The position numbers and the translations under genes were made by a program. Shown in pieces: positions 1 through 9,077 of a stretch of DNA of 64,000 nucleotides. Positions within the stretch are counted from its first letter, which is position 1; each line of letters opens with the position of its first letter. The stretch covers positions 124,001 through 188,000 of the forward strand of contig NZ_JAAGLY010000006.1 of NCBI RefSeq assembly GCF_010548375.1. The letters run 5' to 3'. The notes under the pieces were generated by a model. It was not told where the DNA came from and did not search any database. It saw only the letters and a list, made by a program, of their open reading frames with translations. The stretch comes from Streptomyces sp. SID13726. GTDB taxonomy: Bacteria > Actinomycetota > Actinomycetes > Streptomycetales > Streptomycetaceae.

Positions 1-29
1 ATCACATCCCGGTCACATCGTGAACGACC

Positions 30-920
30 GTGACAGCGCACAAACGAAACCCCGCCCGCTCTCGTCGCCGCAAGCGCTCCGAGCGGAGCGTGCGGAGACA
101 ACTGACGGGCGGGCTGGTCGCGTTGGCCGTCTTCGGTGCCGTCGGCGGTGCGGTGGTGGCGTGGCTGCCGTCCGACGCGAAACGGCCCTCCACGGCGGCC
201 GGTTCGCCGACGGACACCGGAACTCCGAAGCCACCGCGGGCCGGTGAGCCGGCGAAGCCTCCGCGAGGCAGTGAGTCGCCGAAGCCGCCACGGAGCGGTG
301 GGTCGCCGCAGCCGGAGAAGTCCGGTGCGCCGGCCGGCCCCAGCACGCCCCCCCTCCCCCGAAGCGGCCCGGGGACCTTCGTCACCGCGCCCGGCGGGAG
401 CGCGAAGGTCGGTATCGGCACGCCGATGCGCTACCGGGTCGAGGTGGAGAAGGGCATCGCCATCTCCCCGGAGGACGTCGCCGCCCAGGTGGAGCGGACC
501 CTGGCCGACCCGCGCGGCTGGACCGCCGACGGCCACTCGGCGTTCCAGCGTGTGTCCAGCGGGCCCACCGACTTCAGGGTCGTCCTCGCCACCCCGGCGA
601 CCGTCGACAAGAAGTGCGCCGAGGGCGGGCTGGACACCGGCGGCACGGTCAACTGCAGCGTGAACCACAACGTGATGGTCAACCTCAGACGCTGGGTCCT
701 CGCGACGCAGTACTACACCGAAGACGTGGTCGGCTACCGCTCCCTGATCATCAATCACGAGGTCGGCCACTTCATCGGCCACAACCACGTGACCTGCCCG
801 GGCGAGGGCCGGCCCGCCCCCGCGATGATGCAGCAGATCAAGGGCCTGCACGGCTGCGTCCCCAATGTCTGGCCGTACGACAGCGACGGCCGTCTCCTCA
901 CGGGCCCCTCGGTCCCGTGA
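30..920 (+). CDS. DUF3152 domain protein, membrane-anchored putative zinc metalloprotease
   Basis: The product is a 296-residue protein with a basic N-terminus, one hydrophobic segment at about residues 26-48, a Pro/Lys/Arg-rich linker and a C-terminal DUF3152 domain from about residue 115. The linker at about 65-100 is built from 9-residue repeats of the PKPPRSGGS type. The domain contains HEVGHFIGHNH, which fits the HExxHxxGxxH zinc motif of metzincins, and a following APAMMQQ that could be the Met-turn. An extracytoplasmic peptidase is therefore plausible, although DUF3152 has no proven substrate that I know of. An in-frame TGA at 21-23 makes the GTG at 30 the first possible start. No convincing ribosome site precedes it. 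The secreted protease gene follows after 31 bases. Confidence 0.85.
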   Translation: MTAHKRNPARSRRRKRSERSVRRQLTGGLVALAVFGAVGGAVVAWLPSDAKRPSTAAGSPTDTGTPKPPRAGEPAKPPRGSESPKPPRSGGSPQPEKSGAPAGPSTPPLPRSGPGTFVTAPGGSAKVGIGTPMRYRVEVEKGIAISPEDVAAQVERTLADPRGWTADGHSAFQRVSSGPTDFRVVLATPATVDKKCAEGGLDTGGTVNCSVNHNVMVNLRRWVLATQYYTEDVVGYRSLIINHEVGHFIGHNHVTCPGEGRPAPAMMQQIKGLHGCVPNVWPYDSDGRLLTGPSVP

Positions 921-951
921 CGCACTGAATCACCGACTGTCAGGAGTTCAG

Positions 952-3900
952 ATGGAGTTACGCGTACGCCACAGACACGCGGCCATGGCCGCGGGGGTGG
1001 CTTCCGCGGCCCTGGTCCTCGCCGGTCTCCCGGCCGGCGCCGGGGCGGTCGACGACGTCTCCAGGGCGGGCGGCCGTACGGCCTCCGCGGTGAAGACCGT
1101 CACCCTGGTCACCGGCGACCGGGTCCTGGTGGACGGCACCGGCCAGGTCTCCGGGGTGCAGCGGGCGCCGGGCCGTACCGGGATGCCGTTCTCGGTCCGC
1201 ACGGTCGCCGGGCACACCCGGGTCGTCCCCGGTGACGCCCAACTGCTGCTGGCCAAGGGCAAGTTGGACCCGCGCCTGTTCGACGTCACCCAGCTGGTCA
1301 AGGACGGCTACGACGACGCGGGCCGCACCGACCTGCCGCTGATCGTCACGTTCCGCGGCAAGAAGGCCCCTTCGACGAGCCCGTTCACCGAGGCCGGGGC
1401 CCGGCTGGGCCGGCAGCTGCCCGTCGTCAACGGCAGGGCGATGCGCTCGGCCAAGAAGCGCACCACCGAGTTCTGGAAGGCCGTGACCGGCAACTCCCCA
1501 GCGGGGAAGGCGGAGTTCACCGCCGCCGCGGGTGTGGAGAAGCTCTGGCTCGACGGAAGGCGCCGGGCCTCCCTCGACAAGAGCGTCCCGCAGATCGGCG
1601 CACCGACCGCCTGGGCCGCCGGCTTCGACGGCACCGGCACCAAGGTCGCCGTCCTGGACACCGGCGTCGACACCTCTCACCCCGACCTCGCGGACAAGGT
1701 GACCGCGGCCCAGGACTTCAGCGGCACCGGCTCCACCACCGACAAGTTCGGGCACGGCACGCACGTGGCGTCCACGGTGGCGGGCAGCGGGGCGAAGTCG
1801 GGCGGGAAGTACAAGGGGGTCGCGCCGGGAGCGAAGCTCCTCAACGGCAAGGTCCTGGACGACTGGGGCGACGGCACGGACTCCGGGATCATCGCCGGCA
1901 TGGAGTGGGCGGTGGCCCAGGGCGCGGACGTCGTGAACCTCAGTCTCGGCGGCCCCGACCTCCCCGGCATCGACCCGCTGGAGGAGACCGTCAACCGGCT
2001 CTCCGCCGAGTCCGGCGCCCTCTTCGTCATCGCGGCGGGCAACAGCGGTGACGGCGAGCGGACCCTCGGCTCGCCCGGCACCGCCGCGTCCGCGCTCACG
2101 GTCGGCGCGGTCGACAAGTCCGACGTCCTGGCCGACTTCTCCAGCCGCGGCCCGCGCGTCGGCGACAGCGGGGTCAAGCCCGACCTGACCGCGCCGGGTG
2201 TCGCCATCACGGCCGCGTCCGCCGCCGGGAGCGTGCTGTCGCAGTACTACCCCTCCGACATTCCCGGCTATCTCACGATCGACGGCACCTCCATGGCCAC
2301 CCCGCATGTCGCGGGCGCCGCGGCCATCCTGGCCCAGCAGCACCCCGACTGGAGCGGCGAGCGCATCAAGGCGGTGCTCACCGGCTCCACGGAGCCGGGC
2401 GCCTACAGCTCCTTCCAGCAGGGCACCGGACGCGTCGACCTGGCCCGGGCGCTCGACGAGAGCGTCGTCACCGAGCAGGGTCCGGTCGACTTCGGCGTCC
2501 AGCAGTGGCCGCACGACGACGACAAGGCGCAGACCAAGCAGCTCACCTACAAGAACCTCGGTACCGAGCCGGTCACGCTCGACCTGTCCGTAGACGCCTA
2601 CGGGGTGGACGGAAAGCCCGCCGCCGAGGGCATGTTCAGCGTCTCCCCGCAGCGGATCACCGTCCCGGCGGGCGGCGAGGCGAGCGCCGACGTCACGGCG
2701 GACACCAGCGCGGGCGGCACCGACGGCAGCTTCGGCGGCTCGGTGTCGGCCGTCTCCGCGGACGGCGGGACACGGGTGCGGTCCGCGGTCGGTGTGGACC
2801 GCGAGGTGGAGTCGTACGACCTCACGCTCCGGCACACCGACGAGGACGGCGCGGCCACCGGCGACGCGGTGACCTCCGTCGCGGACCTCGGCGGCGACTT
2901 CTACGCCGAGTACGCCGACGCGCAGGACGGCGAGCTGACCGTACGGCTGCCCAAGGCGGACTACCTCCTCACCGGGGTGATCCACCCCTCGACCGAGTCC
3001 GCCAGGCACGCGGTACTGGTCCAGCCCAAGCTGCGGCTCGACAGGGACACGACCGTCGACGTCGACGCCCGGCAGGCGAAGCCGATGGACATCACCGTGC
3101 CGGACCCGGCCGCCGTGAACAACGACGCCGCGGTCACCGTCGGCTACGGGCTGGGCGAGGGGCGGGAGGACGCCTCCTTGCAGTTCCTGCTGCCCACCTT
3201 CGCGGGCTCCCGCTTCGGCCGGCTCGGCCCGGACGACTCGGTGACGGGGCTCAACTCCCTGTTCTCCGGCGGCTGGACCAGCAAGGACAAGGACGGCAGG
3301 CCGGTCAACTACCACCTGGGCTGGTACCGGGAGGGCAGCCTGGACGGCTTCACCGCGGAGGTCGGACAGAAGCAGCTGGCCAAGGTGAACCTGCGGGTGG
3401 GCGAGGCGGTCGAGGGCCGGCGCGTCCAGGCCCAGGTGACCCCGCATCTGCCCGACGGCCGACTGGTGGCGAGCTACACCGACATGCGCGGTGACCTGCC
3501 CTACCGGAGTACCGAGTACATCCTCGACAACGGCGTGAAGTGGTCGGCGCGCACCTGGCAGCGCTGGGGCGAGGGCCAGGACGCGGTCTTCGAGAACTTC
3601 CTGATGCGCATGCCGAGGACCTGGCGGGCCGGTCGGACCTACGACGAACAGTTCGGCGTGGGCGTCTTCGGACCGGTCCTCAACGGCCCCGACGACCTCG
3701 GCCCGACCAACGGCTACCCCGGTGTCGGCCGCGACGGGAACACCCTCAGGGTCTTCCTGCCGCTGACCGGCGACGGCTCGGGGCACTGGGGTCTCAGCAA
3801 CCCGGCCACGGTGTCGTCCAGGCTGGAGGCGAACGGCAAGGTGATCGCCGACGACTACGGCATCGAGCCGAGCCTGGACCTCACGGAGTACACGCTGCCC

Positions 3901-4338
3901 GCCGAGGACACCGCGTACCGGCTGACGCTGGACAACACCCGTGACCCGGCCGTGTACCCGGTCAGCACCCGCGTCCACGCGGAGTGGACCTTCCGCTCGG
4001 CCAAGACCCCCGAGGGCGCCTTCGCCACCGTGCCGCTGTCGACGGTCCGCTTCAGCCCCGGCCTGACCCTGGCCAGCACGGCGAAGGCGGGCAAGCGCTT
4101 CGAGGTCCCCTTCACCGTCGAGGGCGCGGCGGCCGGGCAGCGTCCGGCCAAGCTCGCCTTCCATGTGTCGTACGACGAGGGGAAGACCTGGCAGCCCGCC
4201 AAGTCCGTCGGCGGCACCCACCTCTCCCTGAAGCACCCGGCGCGGGCGGGCTCGGTCTCGCTGCGCGCCGAACTGACCGACCGCGACGGCAACACCCTGA
4301 CCCAGACCGTCGAAAGGGCCTACCTGACCACCTCCTGA
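952..4338 (+). CDS. Secreted S8 family serine peptidase (subtilisin-like)
   Basis: This is a large exported subtilisin-like protease of 1128 residues. It has a Sec-type signal at about residues 1-33 (hydrophobic AMAAGVASAALVLAGL ending at AGAGA) and a propeptide-like region to about 210. The catalytic triad is Asp236 in VAVLDTGVD, His268 in GHGTHVA and Ser447 in DGTSMATPHVAG. About 640 residues follow the catalytic domain and look like beta-rich accessory domains. The ATG at 952 is chosen because AGGAG lies five bases upstream, whereas an upstream in-frame start would run into the preceding gene. It may be cotranscribed with the DUF3152 gene. The transcript should stop at the hairpin at 4360-4411. 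The substrate cannot be read from the sequence. Confidence 0.95.
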   Translation: MELRVRHRHAAMAAGVASAALVLAGLPAGAGAVDDVSRAGGRTASAVKTVTLVTGDRVLVDGTGQVSGVQRAPGRTGMPFSVRTVAGHTRVVPGDAQLLLAKGKLDPRLFDVTQLVKDGYDDAGRTDLPLIVTFRGKKAPSTSPFTEAGARLGRQLPVVNGRAMRSAKKRTTEFWKAVTGNSPAGKAEFTAAAGVEKLWLDGRRRASLDKSVPQIGAPTAWAAGFDGTGTKVAVLDTGVDTSHPDLADKVTAAQDFSGTGSTTDKFGHGTHVASTVAGSGAKSGGKYKGVAPGAKLLNGKVLDDWGDGTDSGIIAGMEWAVAQGADVVNLSLGGPDLPGIDPLEETVNRLSAESGALFVIAAGNSGDGERTLGSPGTAASALTVGAVDKSDVLADFSSRGPRVGDSGVKPDLTAPGVAITAASAAGSVLSQYYPSDIPGYLTIDGTSMATPHVAGAAAILAQQHPDWSGERIKAVLTGSTEPGAYSSFQQGTGRVDLARALDESVVTEQGPVDFGVQQWPHDDDKAQTKQLTYKNLGTEPVTLDLSVDAYGVDGKPAAEGMFSVSPQRITVPAGGEASADVTADTSAGGTDGSFGGSVSAVSADGGTRVRSAVGVDREVESYDLTLRHTDEDGAATGDAVTSVADLGGDFYAEYADAQDGELTVRLPKADYLLTGVIHPSTESARHAVLVQPKLRLDRDTTVDVDARQAKPMDITVPDPAAVNNDAAVTVGYGLGEGREDASLQFLLPTFAGSRFGRLGPDDSVTGLNSLFSGGWTSKDKDGRPVNYHLGWYREGSLDGFTAEVGQKQLAKVNLRVGEAVEGRRVQAQVTPHLPDGRLVASYTDMRGDLPYRSTEYILDNGVKWSARTWQRWGEGQDAVFENFLMRMPRTWRAGRTYDEQFGVGVFGPVLNGPDDLGPTNGYPGVGRDGNTLRVFLPLTGDGSGHWGLSNPATVSSRLEANGKVIADDYGIEPSLDLTEYTLPAEDTAYRLTLDNTRDPAVYPVSTRVHAEWTFRSAKTPEGAFATVPLSTVRFSPGLTLASTAKAGKRFEVPFTVEGAAAGQRPAKLAFHVSYDEGKTWQPAKSVGGTHLSLKHPARAGSVSLRAELTDRDGNTLTQTVERAYLTTS

Positions 4339-4359
4339 CCTGTGGAAGGCGCTCCATGG

Positions 4360-4411
4360 AAGGCGCCGCTGCCCGGGCCGGTCTCACCGCCGTCCCGGGC
4401 AGCGGCGCCTT
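4360..4411. terminator. Strong bidirectional terminator
   Basis: An 18-base perfect inverted repeat has arms at 4360-4377 and 4394-4411 and a 16-base loop. It sits between the stop of the plus-strand protease gene (4338) and the stop of the minus-strand sialidase-like gene (4420). Convergent placement and the GC-rich stem suit a shared intrinsic-type terminator, although there is no clear U-tract, as is common in Streptomyces. Confidence 0.85.
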
Positions 4412-4419
4412 CGCGGGGT

Positions 4420-5568
4420 TCACGCCGGGAACTCCCGCTTCATCCAGTCCGTGTCGAGCCGGACGTGCTTGATGGTGCGCCGGTGGTGCGTGTAGGCGAC
4501 GTGCACGCTGCCGTCCGGGGTCTGGGCGACGGAGGGGTAGGACAGTTCGCGGTTGAGGCCGTCCCGGGAGTTGTTGGTGAGGCAGTGCCCGTCACCGGTC
4601 TCCAGGTCGTGGCGGACGGGCCAGCTGCGGCCGCCGTCGGACGAGAGCGCGAGGGAGAGCGGGGCACGCGGGGCGCCCCAGAAGGCGTCGTCGGCCAGGG
4701 TCTCCGCTTCGGCGGCCGTGTCCTCGATCTCGTCGTACAGCGACTCGCGGCGCGCGACGGCGTCCGCCCGGCTGCTGTGGTTGTACGTCAGCGCGAGGCG
4801 GCCGTCCGCCAACACGGTGTACTGGACGGAGGAGTTGTTGTTCGGCAGCTCCGACGGCTCCGGCTCGGTCCAGGTCTCCCCGCCGTCGTACGACAGGCTG
4901 CGGTGCACCGCGTCGGCGCGGCGGCTGCGGAAGAGGGCGAGGAGCGAACCGTCGGGCAGCGGGCGGACGTTCATGTGGACGAGGCCGGTGGAGCCGGGCA
5001 CCGCGTGCTCCCGCCAGCCGCGCCCGCCGTCGTAGCTGATCATCACGGAGCTGGTGTCACGGCCGCCGGACCACCGCTCCCCCGGCGCGGCCACGCACCG
5101 GAAGACGGGCAGGATCAGCCGCCCCGGCAGCTCGACCACCGGCTGGCGTACGAAGACGCCGCCCTCGAAGAGCGCGCGGGACGGTCCCCAGGTCTCGCCC
5201 TCGTCGTCGCTGACGCGGATCCGCACCTCGGCGGTGTCCTGGCGGCCGGCATGCTGGGCGGTGTGCAGGAGCCAGAGTTCGCCGGAGGGGGCCGGGAACA
5301 GGAGGGGGTTCTGTTCGGAGCGGGTCGCGTCGTCGGAGAGGCGGACCGGCAGCGACCAGGTGTCGGAGCCGGGGGCCAGCCGGGCGAACCACACCGAGAT
5401 GTCGGCGACGCCCTCCTGGGTGCCGCCGAACCAGACGCAGCCGAGGTCGCCGCCGGGCAGCACGGTGAGGTTCGCGGCATGGTTCTGGACGGCGGGCGCG
5501 GCCAACTCGGTCTCGGCGCGCCCGAGTTGGTCGGCGTGCGGGCGCAGGATGCCGTGGGCGGCGGTCAA
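4420..5568 (-). CDS. Sialidase-like BNR-repeat protein (BNR_2 family), cytoplasmic
   Basis: The product is a 382-residue beta-propeller protein with Asp-box-like repeats: SDDEGETWG, SYDGGRGW, SYDGGETW and SSDGGRSW. It ends in a YPSVAQTPDGSVHVAYTHHR segment typical of BNR_2 sialidase-like proteins. No signal peptide is visible, so it should act in the cytoplasm, probably on an imported oligosaccharide or sugar acid conjugate. The TTG start at 5566-5568 overlaps the TGA of the upstream aldolase gene in a TTGA junction, which indicates translational coupling. It is the last gene of the operon that begins with the binding protein at 12485. BNR_2 membership does not prove sialidase activity, and the substrate is unknown. 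Confidence 0.85.
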   Translation of the reverse strand: MTAAHGILRPHADQLGRAETELAAPAVQNHAANLTVLPGGDLGCVWFGGTQEGVADISVWFARLAPGSDTWSLPVRLSDDATRSEQNPLLFPAPSGELWLLHTAQHAGRQDTAEVRIRVSDDEGETWGPSRALFEGGVFVRQPVVELPGRLILPVFRCVAAPGERWSGGRDTSSVMISYDGGRGWREHAVPGSTGLVHMNVRPLPDGSLLALFRSRRADAVHRSLSYDGGETWTEPEPSELPNNNSSVQYTVLADGRLALTYNHSSRADAVARRESLYDEIEDTAAEAETLADDAFWGAPRAPLSLALSSDGGRSWPVRHDLETGDGHCLTNNSRDGLNRELSYPSVAQTPDGSVHVAYTHHRRTIKHVRLDTDWMKREFPA

Positions 5569-6344
5569 CGGCCTGCTCCCGCCTGGCGAGCGGCGGCGAG
5601 ATGGGCTCCGGCGGCCTGTTCCAGATGGACGAGGTCGCAGGCGACGGTCGCGAAGGTGAACCCCTCGGCGAGCCGCTTGGCCGCGCCCGCGCCGTCGGCG
5701 TTGTGGATCCCGGCGGCGATCCCCGCGGCGTCCGCCGCCGTCCGCACGGTCACCAGTGCGGCCTCGAACTCGGCCGCGAGCGCGGGGTCCGTGGAGGTGG
5801 CCCCGCCGAGCGCGAGGCGCAGGTCGGAGGGGCCGACGTAGACGCCGTCGAGGCCGTCGGTGGCGCAGATCTCCTCGACATTGGCCAGGCCCTCCGCGGT
5901 CTCGATCATGGCGAGGACGACGGTCTGCTCGTGTGCGTCGGCGGGGTCCGGCCCGATCCGCAGCCCTGAGCGCATGGGGCCGTAGGAGCGGCGGCCGAGC
6001 GGCGGATAGCGTACGGCGGCCACCGCGTCGGCCGCGTCCCGCGCGGTGTCGACGAGCGGCACGATGACTCCGGTGGCGCCGGCGTCCAGGGCCTTGCCGA
6101 TCGGCGAGGGGTCGTTGGCCTCGACGCGGACCAGGCCGACGGCCGTGGAGCCCTTGGTGTCGATGGCGGTGAGGGAGCGCAGGACGCCCGCGTACTCCAG
6201 CAGTCCGTGCTGGGCGTCGAGGGCGACGTAGTCGTAGCCGAGGCGGGCGACGCGCTCCGTGGAGACCGGGGAGTCGAGGACGGACCAGTAGCCGATGAGC
6301 TGCTCGCGGGCGCGCAGGGCGGCGGCGAAGGCGGCGGGGGTCAT
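5565..6344 (-). CDS. HpcH/HpaI family aldolase
   Basis: This 259-residue class II metal-dependent aldolase belongs to the HpcH/HpaI/citrate lyase beta family, which cleaves 2-keto-3-deoxy acids to pyruvate and an aldehyde. Family landmarks are the ALDAQHG segment with the likely catalytic His near residue 46, the metal-ligand region AMIETAEGLANVEEI and the GVYVGPSDLRLALG stretch. The ATG start has AAGGAG nine bases upstream. The gene sits between an aldo/keto reductase and a sialidase-like gene in an operon with an ABC importer, so it probably performs the retro-aldol step of an acid-sugar pathway. The exact substrate cannot be assigned. Confidence 0.9.
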   Translation of the reverse strand: MTPAAFAAALRAREQLIGYWSVLDSPVSTERVARLGYDYVALDAQHGLLEYAGVLRSLTAIDTKGSTAVGLVRVEANDPSPIGKALDAGATGVIVPLVDTARDAADAVAAVRYPPLGRRSYGPMRSGLRIGPDPADAHEQTVVLAMIETAEGLANVEEICATDGLDGVYVGPSDLRLALGGATSTDPALAAEFEAALVTVRTAADAAGIAAGIHNADGAGAAKRLAEGFTFATVACDLVHLEQAAGAHLAAARQAGAGR

Positions 6345-6455
6345 GGGCGGGGGCTCCTTGCGGGGTGCGTGGTCGGGGTGTCCGGTCGGAGGCGGGGCGT
6401 GTAGTCAGCGATGGGGCTGTCGGAGGCGGTCGCCGGTCTCTGCCGACGCCGCCGG

Positions 6456-7436
6456 TCAGCGGTTGTACGCGGGCATCGGCCCCCTCAGGCGCGCGCCGAT
6501 CTCGTCGCACGCCTCCGTGACGTCGGCGGGCAGTGCCCCCGCCCGTGCCGCGGCGATGTTGGCGAGCAGGTGTTCCGTCCGGGAACCGCCGAGGAGCAGG
6601 GCGTCGGTGGAGGGGCGGTCCAGCAGCCAGCGCAGGGCCAGGTCGGTGAGGGCCAGACCCGCCCGCTCGGCTACGGCGGTGAGCTGCTCGACGGCGGTGA
6701 AGAGCCGTTCGTCCCAGTACCGCTGCCGGTACATGGCGGCGAGCCGGGAGTCCCCGAAGCGGCCCTCGGCCGGGGCGTCGGCGAAGTGGTGACGGCCCGT
6801 CAGCAGGCCGCCGCCGAGCGGGTTGTAGACCATCGTGCGCAGCCCGCTGACGGCCGCGTACTCCACGTACTCCTCCTCGATCCGGCGGGCGAGGAGGTTG
6901 TGCAGTTGCTGGGCCACGACCGGGCGGGGCGCGCCCACCTCGTCTGCGGTGCGGACGAGTTCGGAGATCTGCCAGGCCGCGTAGTTGGAGACGCCGAGCG
7001 CGCCGATCTTCCCCTCGGCCGCCAACTCCGCGACGGTGGCGAGGGTTTCGGCGAGCGGGGTGGACCGGTCGGGCTGGTGGAGGTAGAAGAGGTCGACGTG
7101 GTCGGTGCCGAGCCGCTTGAGGCTGCCGTCGAGGGCGGCGCGCAGTCCGGCCGCCGACAGGGGCGCGTGGTCGCCCTGGTCGGGGTGCGGGATGCCCGCC
7201 TTGGTGGCCAGCACGATCCGGTCGCGGCGGCCCGGCAGCAGCTCCCCGAGCAGCCGCTCGCTCTCGCCGCCCGCGTAGCCGTTGGCGGTGTCGACGCCGG
7301 TGATGCCGGCGTCCAGGGCGGCGTCGAGCATGGCGGCGGCGCCCTCGCGGTCGACGGTGTCGCCGAAGGTCATGGTGCCGAGGACCAGGCGGGAGAGCGG
7401 TACGGGCGTGTGCGGCAGGGTGATGCCGGTGGTCAC
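6456..7436 (-). CDS. Aldo/keto reductase
   Basis: This 326-residue NAD(P)-dependent oxidoreductase has the AKR TIM-barrel signatures. They are GTMTFGDTV near the N-terminus, the catalytic Asp/Tyr region GVDTANGYAGGESERLLGE, the Lys region IVLATKAG, HVDLFYLHQPD with the catalytic His, and the C-terminal LLGGSRTEHL. The GTG start at 7434-7436 overlaps the stop of the upstream ABC ATPase gene (GTGA). Within this operon it is probably a sugar dehydrogenase or reductase that acts before the aldolase step. A role in detoxifying the aldehyde released by the aldolase is also possible. Confidence 0.92.
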   Translation of the reverse strand: MTTGITLPHTPVPLSRLVLGTMTFGDTVDREGAAAMLDAALDAGITGVDTANGYAGGESERLLGELLPGRRDRIVLATKAGIPHPDQGDHAPLSAAGLRAALDGSLKRLGTDHVDLFYLHQPDRSTPLAETLATVAELAAEGKIGALGVSNYAAWQISELVRTADEVGAPRPVVAQQLHNLLARRIEEEYVEYAAVSGLRTMVYNPLGGGLLTGRHHFADAPAEGRFGDSRLAAMYRQRYWDERLFTAVEQLTAVAERAGLALTDLALRWLLDRPSTDALLLGGSRTEHLLANIAAARAGALPADVTEACDEIGARLRGPMPAYNR

Positions 7437-8245
7437 GACGGGGTTCCTTCCAGTACGTGGCGGGGCTTGAGGCCGTGCATCGCGGTGGGGTCGAGGGCGG
7501 CGCGGCGCAGGGCACGGGTGTAGGGGTCGGCGGGGGCGGCGAGTACGGTGCGGGTGGGCCCGGTCTCGACGGTGCGGCCCGCTCGCATCACGACCACGTC
7601 GGTGCTCATCTCGCGGACGACGCCGAGGTTGTGGGCGATGAAGAGGTAGGCGATCCCGGTCTCGGCCTGCAACTCCCGCAGCAGGTCCAGTACTTGGGCC
7701 TGGACCGAGACGTCGAGCGCGGAGGTGGCCTCGTCGCACACCAGCAGGTCGGGACGGGAGGCGAGGGCGCGGGCGATGCCGATGCGCTGGCGCTGGCCGC
7801 CGGAGAAGTCGGCGGGACGGCGTGCGAGCGCGGTCTTGGGCAGGCCGACCTGGTCGATCAACTCGGCGGCCCGGCGGGCCCGTTCGGTACGCCCGGAGAC
7901 TCCGGCGAGCCGGAGCGGTTCGGCGACGATCTGCTCGGCCGTGAGATGCGGGTCGAGGGAGCCGTAGGGGTCCTGGAAGACCATCTGCACCCGCCTGCGC
8001 AGGGGACGCAGCCTGCGCTCGGGGAGGGTGGCGAGGTCCGTGCCGTCCAGCAGGATGCGGCCGGAGCGCGGCTTCAGCAGCCGTACGAGGGCGCGGGCGA
8101 GGGTCGACTTGCCGCAGCCGGACTCCCCGACGACGGCGAGCGAGCCGCCCCGCTCGACCTCGAAGCTCACCTGGTCCACGGCACGGAACGGACCGCTGGG
8201 GGTCGGGTACTCCACGACCAGGTCCTGCACCGACAAGAGGGTCAT
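7433..8245 (-). CDS. ABC transporter ATP-binding protein, Opp/Dpp type (OppF/DppF-like)
   Basis: This 270-residue nucleotide-binding subunit belongs to a peptide/oligosaccharide-type importer. Visible motifs are Walker A GESGCGKST, Q-loop VFQDPYGSLDP, signature SGGQRQR, Walker B LLVCDEATSALD and the switch His in LFIAHN. The length and the C-terminal PYTRAL segment match OppF/DppF. The ATG at 8243-8245 overlaps the stop of the preceding ATPase gene (ATGA). It pairs with that ATPase and the two permeases upstream. Confidence 0.95.
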   Translation of the reverse strand: MTLLSVQDLVVEYPTPSGPFRAVDQVSFEVERGGSLAVVGESGCGKSTLARALVRLLKPRSGRILLDGTDLATLPERRLRPLRRRVQMVFQDPYGSLDPHLTAEQIVAEPLRLAGVSGRTERARRAAELIDQVGLPKTALARRPADFSGGQRQRIGIARALASRPDLLVCDEATSALDVSVQAQVLDLLRELQAETGIAYLFIAHNLGVVREMSTDVVVMRAGRTVETGPTRTVLAAPADPYTRALRRAALDPTAMHGLKPRHVLEGTPS

Positions 8246-9075
8246 GACGCGGCTCCCTGCACTGCGCTCTCGTCCCAGGCGCCGAGCCGGGGCACGGCCG
8301 CGAGCAGTGCGCGCGTGTACGCCTCGGCGGGCCGTTCGACGATCCGGTCGGCGGGTCCCGACTCGACGAACCGGCCGTCCTTCATCACATGGATGCGGTC
8401 GGAGACCAGCCGGGCCACGCCCAGGTCGTGGGTGATCATCAACATGCCGATGCCCGTGCGTTCCTGAAGCTCCATCAGCAGGTCCAGGACCCCGGCCTGG
8501 ACGGTCGCGTCCAGCGCGGAGGTGGGTTCGTCGGCGACGAGCAGTTCGGGTTCGCCGGCCAGCGCGATGGCGATGAGGATCCGTTGCAGCATGCCGCCGG
8601 AGAACTGGTGGGGGTAGGCCTTCCAGCGGGTCTCCGGCTTGCTGATGCGGACCTGCTTCAGGAGGTCGACGCCCTTGTCCCGGGCCTCGGTCCGGGACAG
8701 TGAGGGGTGGCGCAGCCGGATCGCGTCGCCGAGCTGGCGTCCGACGGTGTGCACCGGGCTGAGCGCGGTCATCGGGTCCTGCGGGACCAGGGAGACGGTC
8801 CGCCCGCGGACGCCGCGTGCCGCGTCGGGGTCGGCCACGACATCGTGTCCGGCGATGCGGACACTCCCCGAGATCACGGCGAGCCCCTCGGGGAGCAGCC
8901 GTAGCACGCCCATCGCGGTGGTCGACTTGCCGGAGCCCGACTCGCCGATCAGGGTCACGGTCTCGCCCCGGTGGACGGTGAAGGTGACGCCGTCGACGGC
9001 ACGGACGACGCCTTGCGCGGTGATGAGTTCGATCTGGAGGTCCGCCACGTCGAGCAGCGGGGTCTCGGCGGTCAT
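8242..9075 (-). CDS. ABC transporter ATP-binding protein, Opp/Dpp type (OppD/DppD-like)
   Basis: This ATPase subunit of about 277 residues carries Walker A GESGSGKST, Q-loop LVPQDPMTALSP, signature SGGMLQR, Walker B LLVADEPTSALD and switch LMITHD. The operon therefore encodes two different ATPases, as Opp/Dpp importers do. The ATG at 9073-9075 is preferred because GAAAGGGG lies seven bases upstream. A GTG two codons earlier (9079-9081) would overlap the permease stop but leaves almost no spacing to that ribosome site. Confidence 0.93.
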   Translation of the reverse strand: MTAETPLLDVADLQIELITAQGVVRAVDGVTFTVHRGETVTLIGESGSGKSTTAMGVLRLLPEGLAVISGSVRIAGHDVVADPDAARGVRGRTVSLVPQDPMTALSPVHTVGRQLGDAIRLRHPSLSRTEARDKGVDLLKQVRISKPETRWKAYPHQFSGGMLQRILIAIALAGEPELLVADEPTSALDATVQAGVLDLLMELQERTGIGMLMITHDLGVARLVSDRIHVMKDGRFVESGPADRIVERPAEAYTRALLAAVPRLGAWDESAVQGAAS

Positions 9076-9077
9076 GG

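Noticed and set aside
958-4236. A 1092-residue open frame on the minus strand opposite the S8 protease
   Set aside because: It mirrors the protease codons (high-GC shadow), has no ribosome site or recognisable domain, and the plus-strand gene has a full catalytic triad.
4420-5568. Annotating the BNR protein as a true secreted sialidase
   Set aside because: There is no signal peptide, no sialic acid catabolic genes lie nearby, and BNR_2 proteins include many non-sialidases.
4420-7515. One 1031-residue minus-strand frame that would fuse the sialidase-like protein to upstream sequence
   Set aside because: Only the part from 5568 downward has protein-like composition. Upstream of it the frame is Arg/Pro-rich and overlaps the well-supported aldolase and reductase genes.
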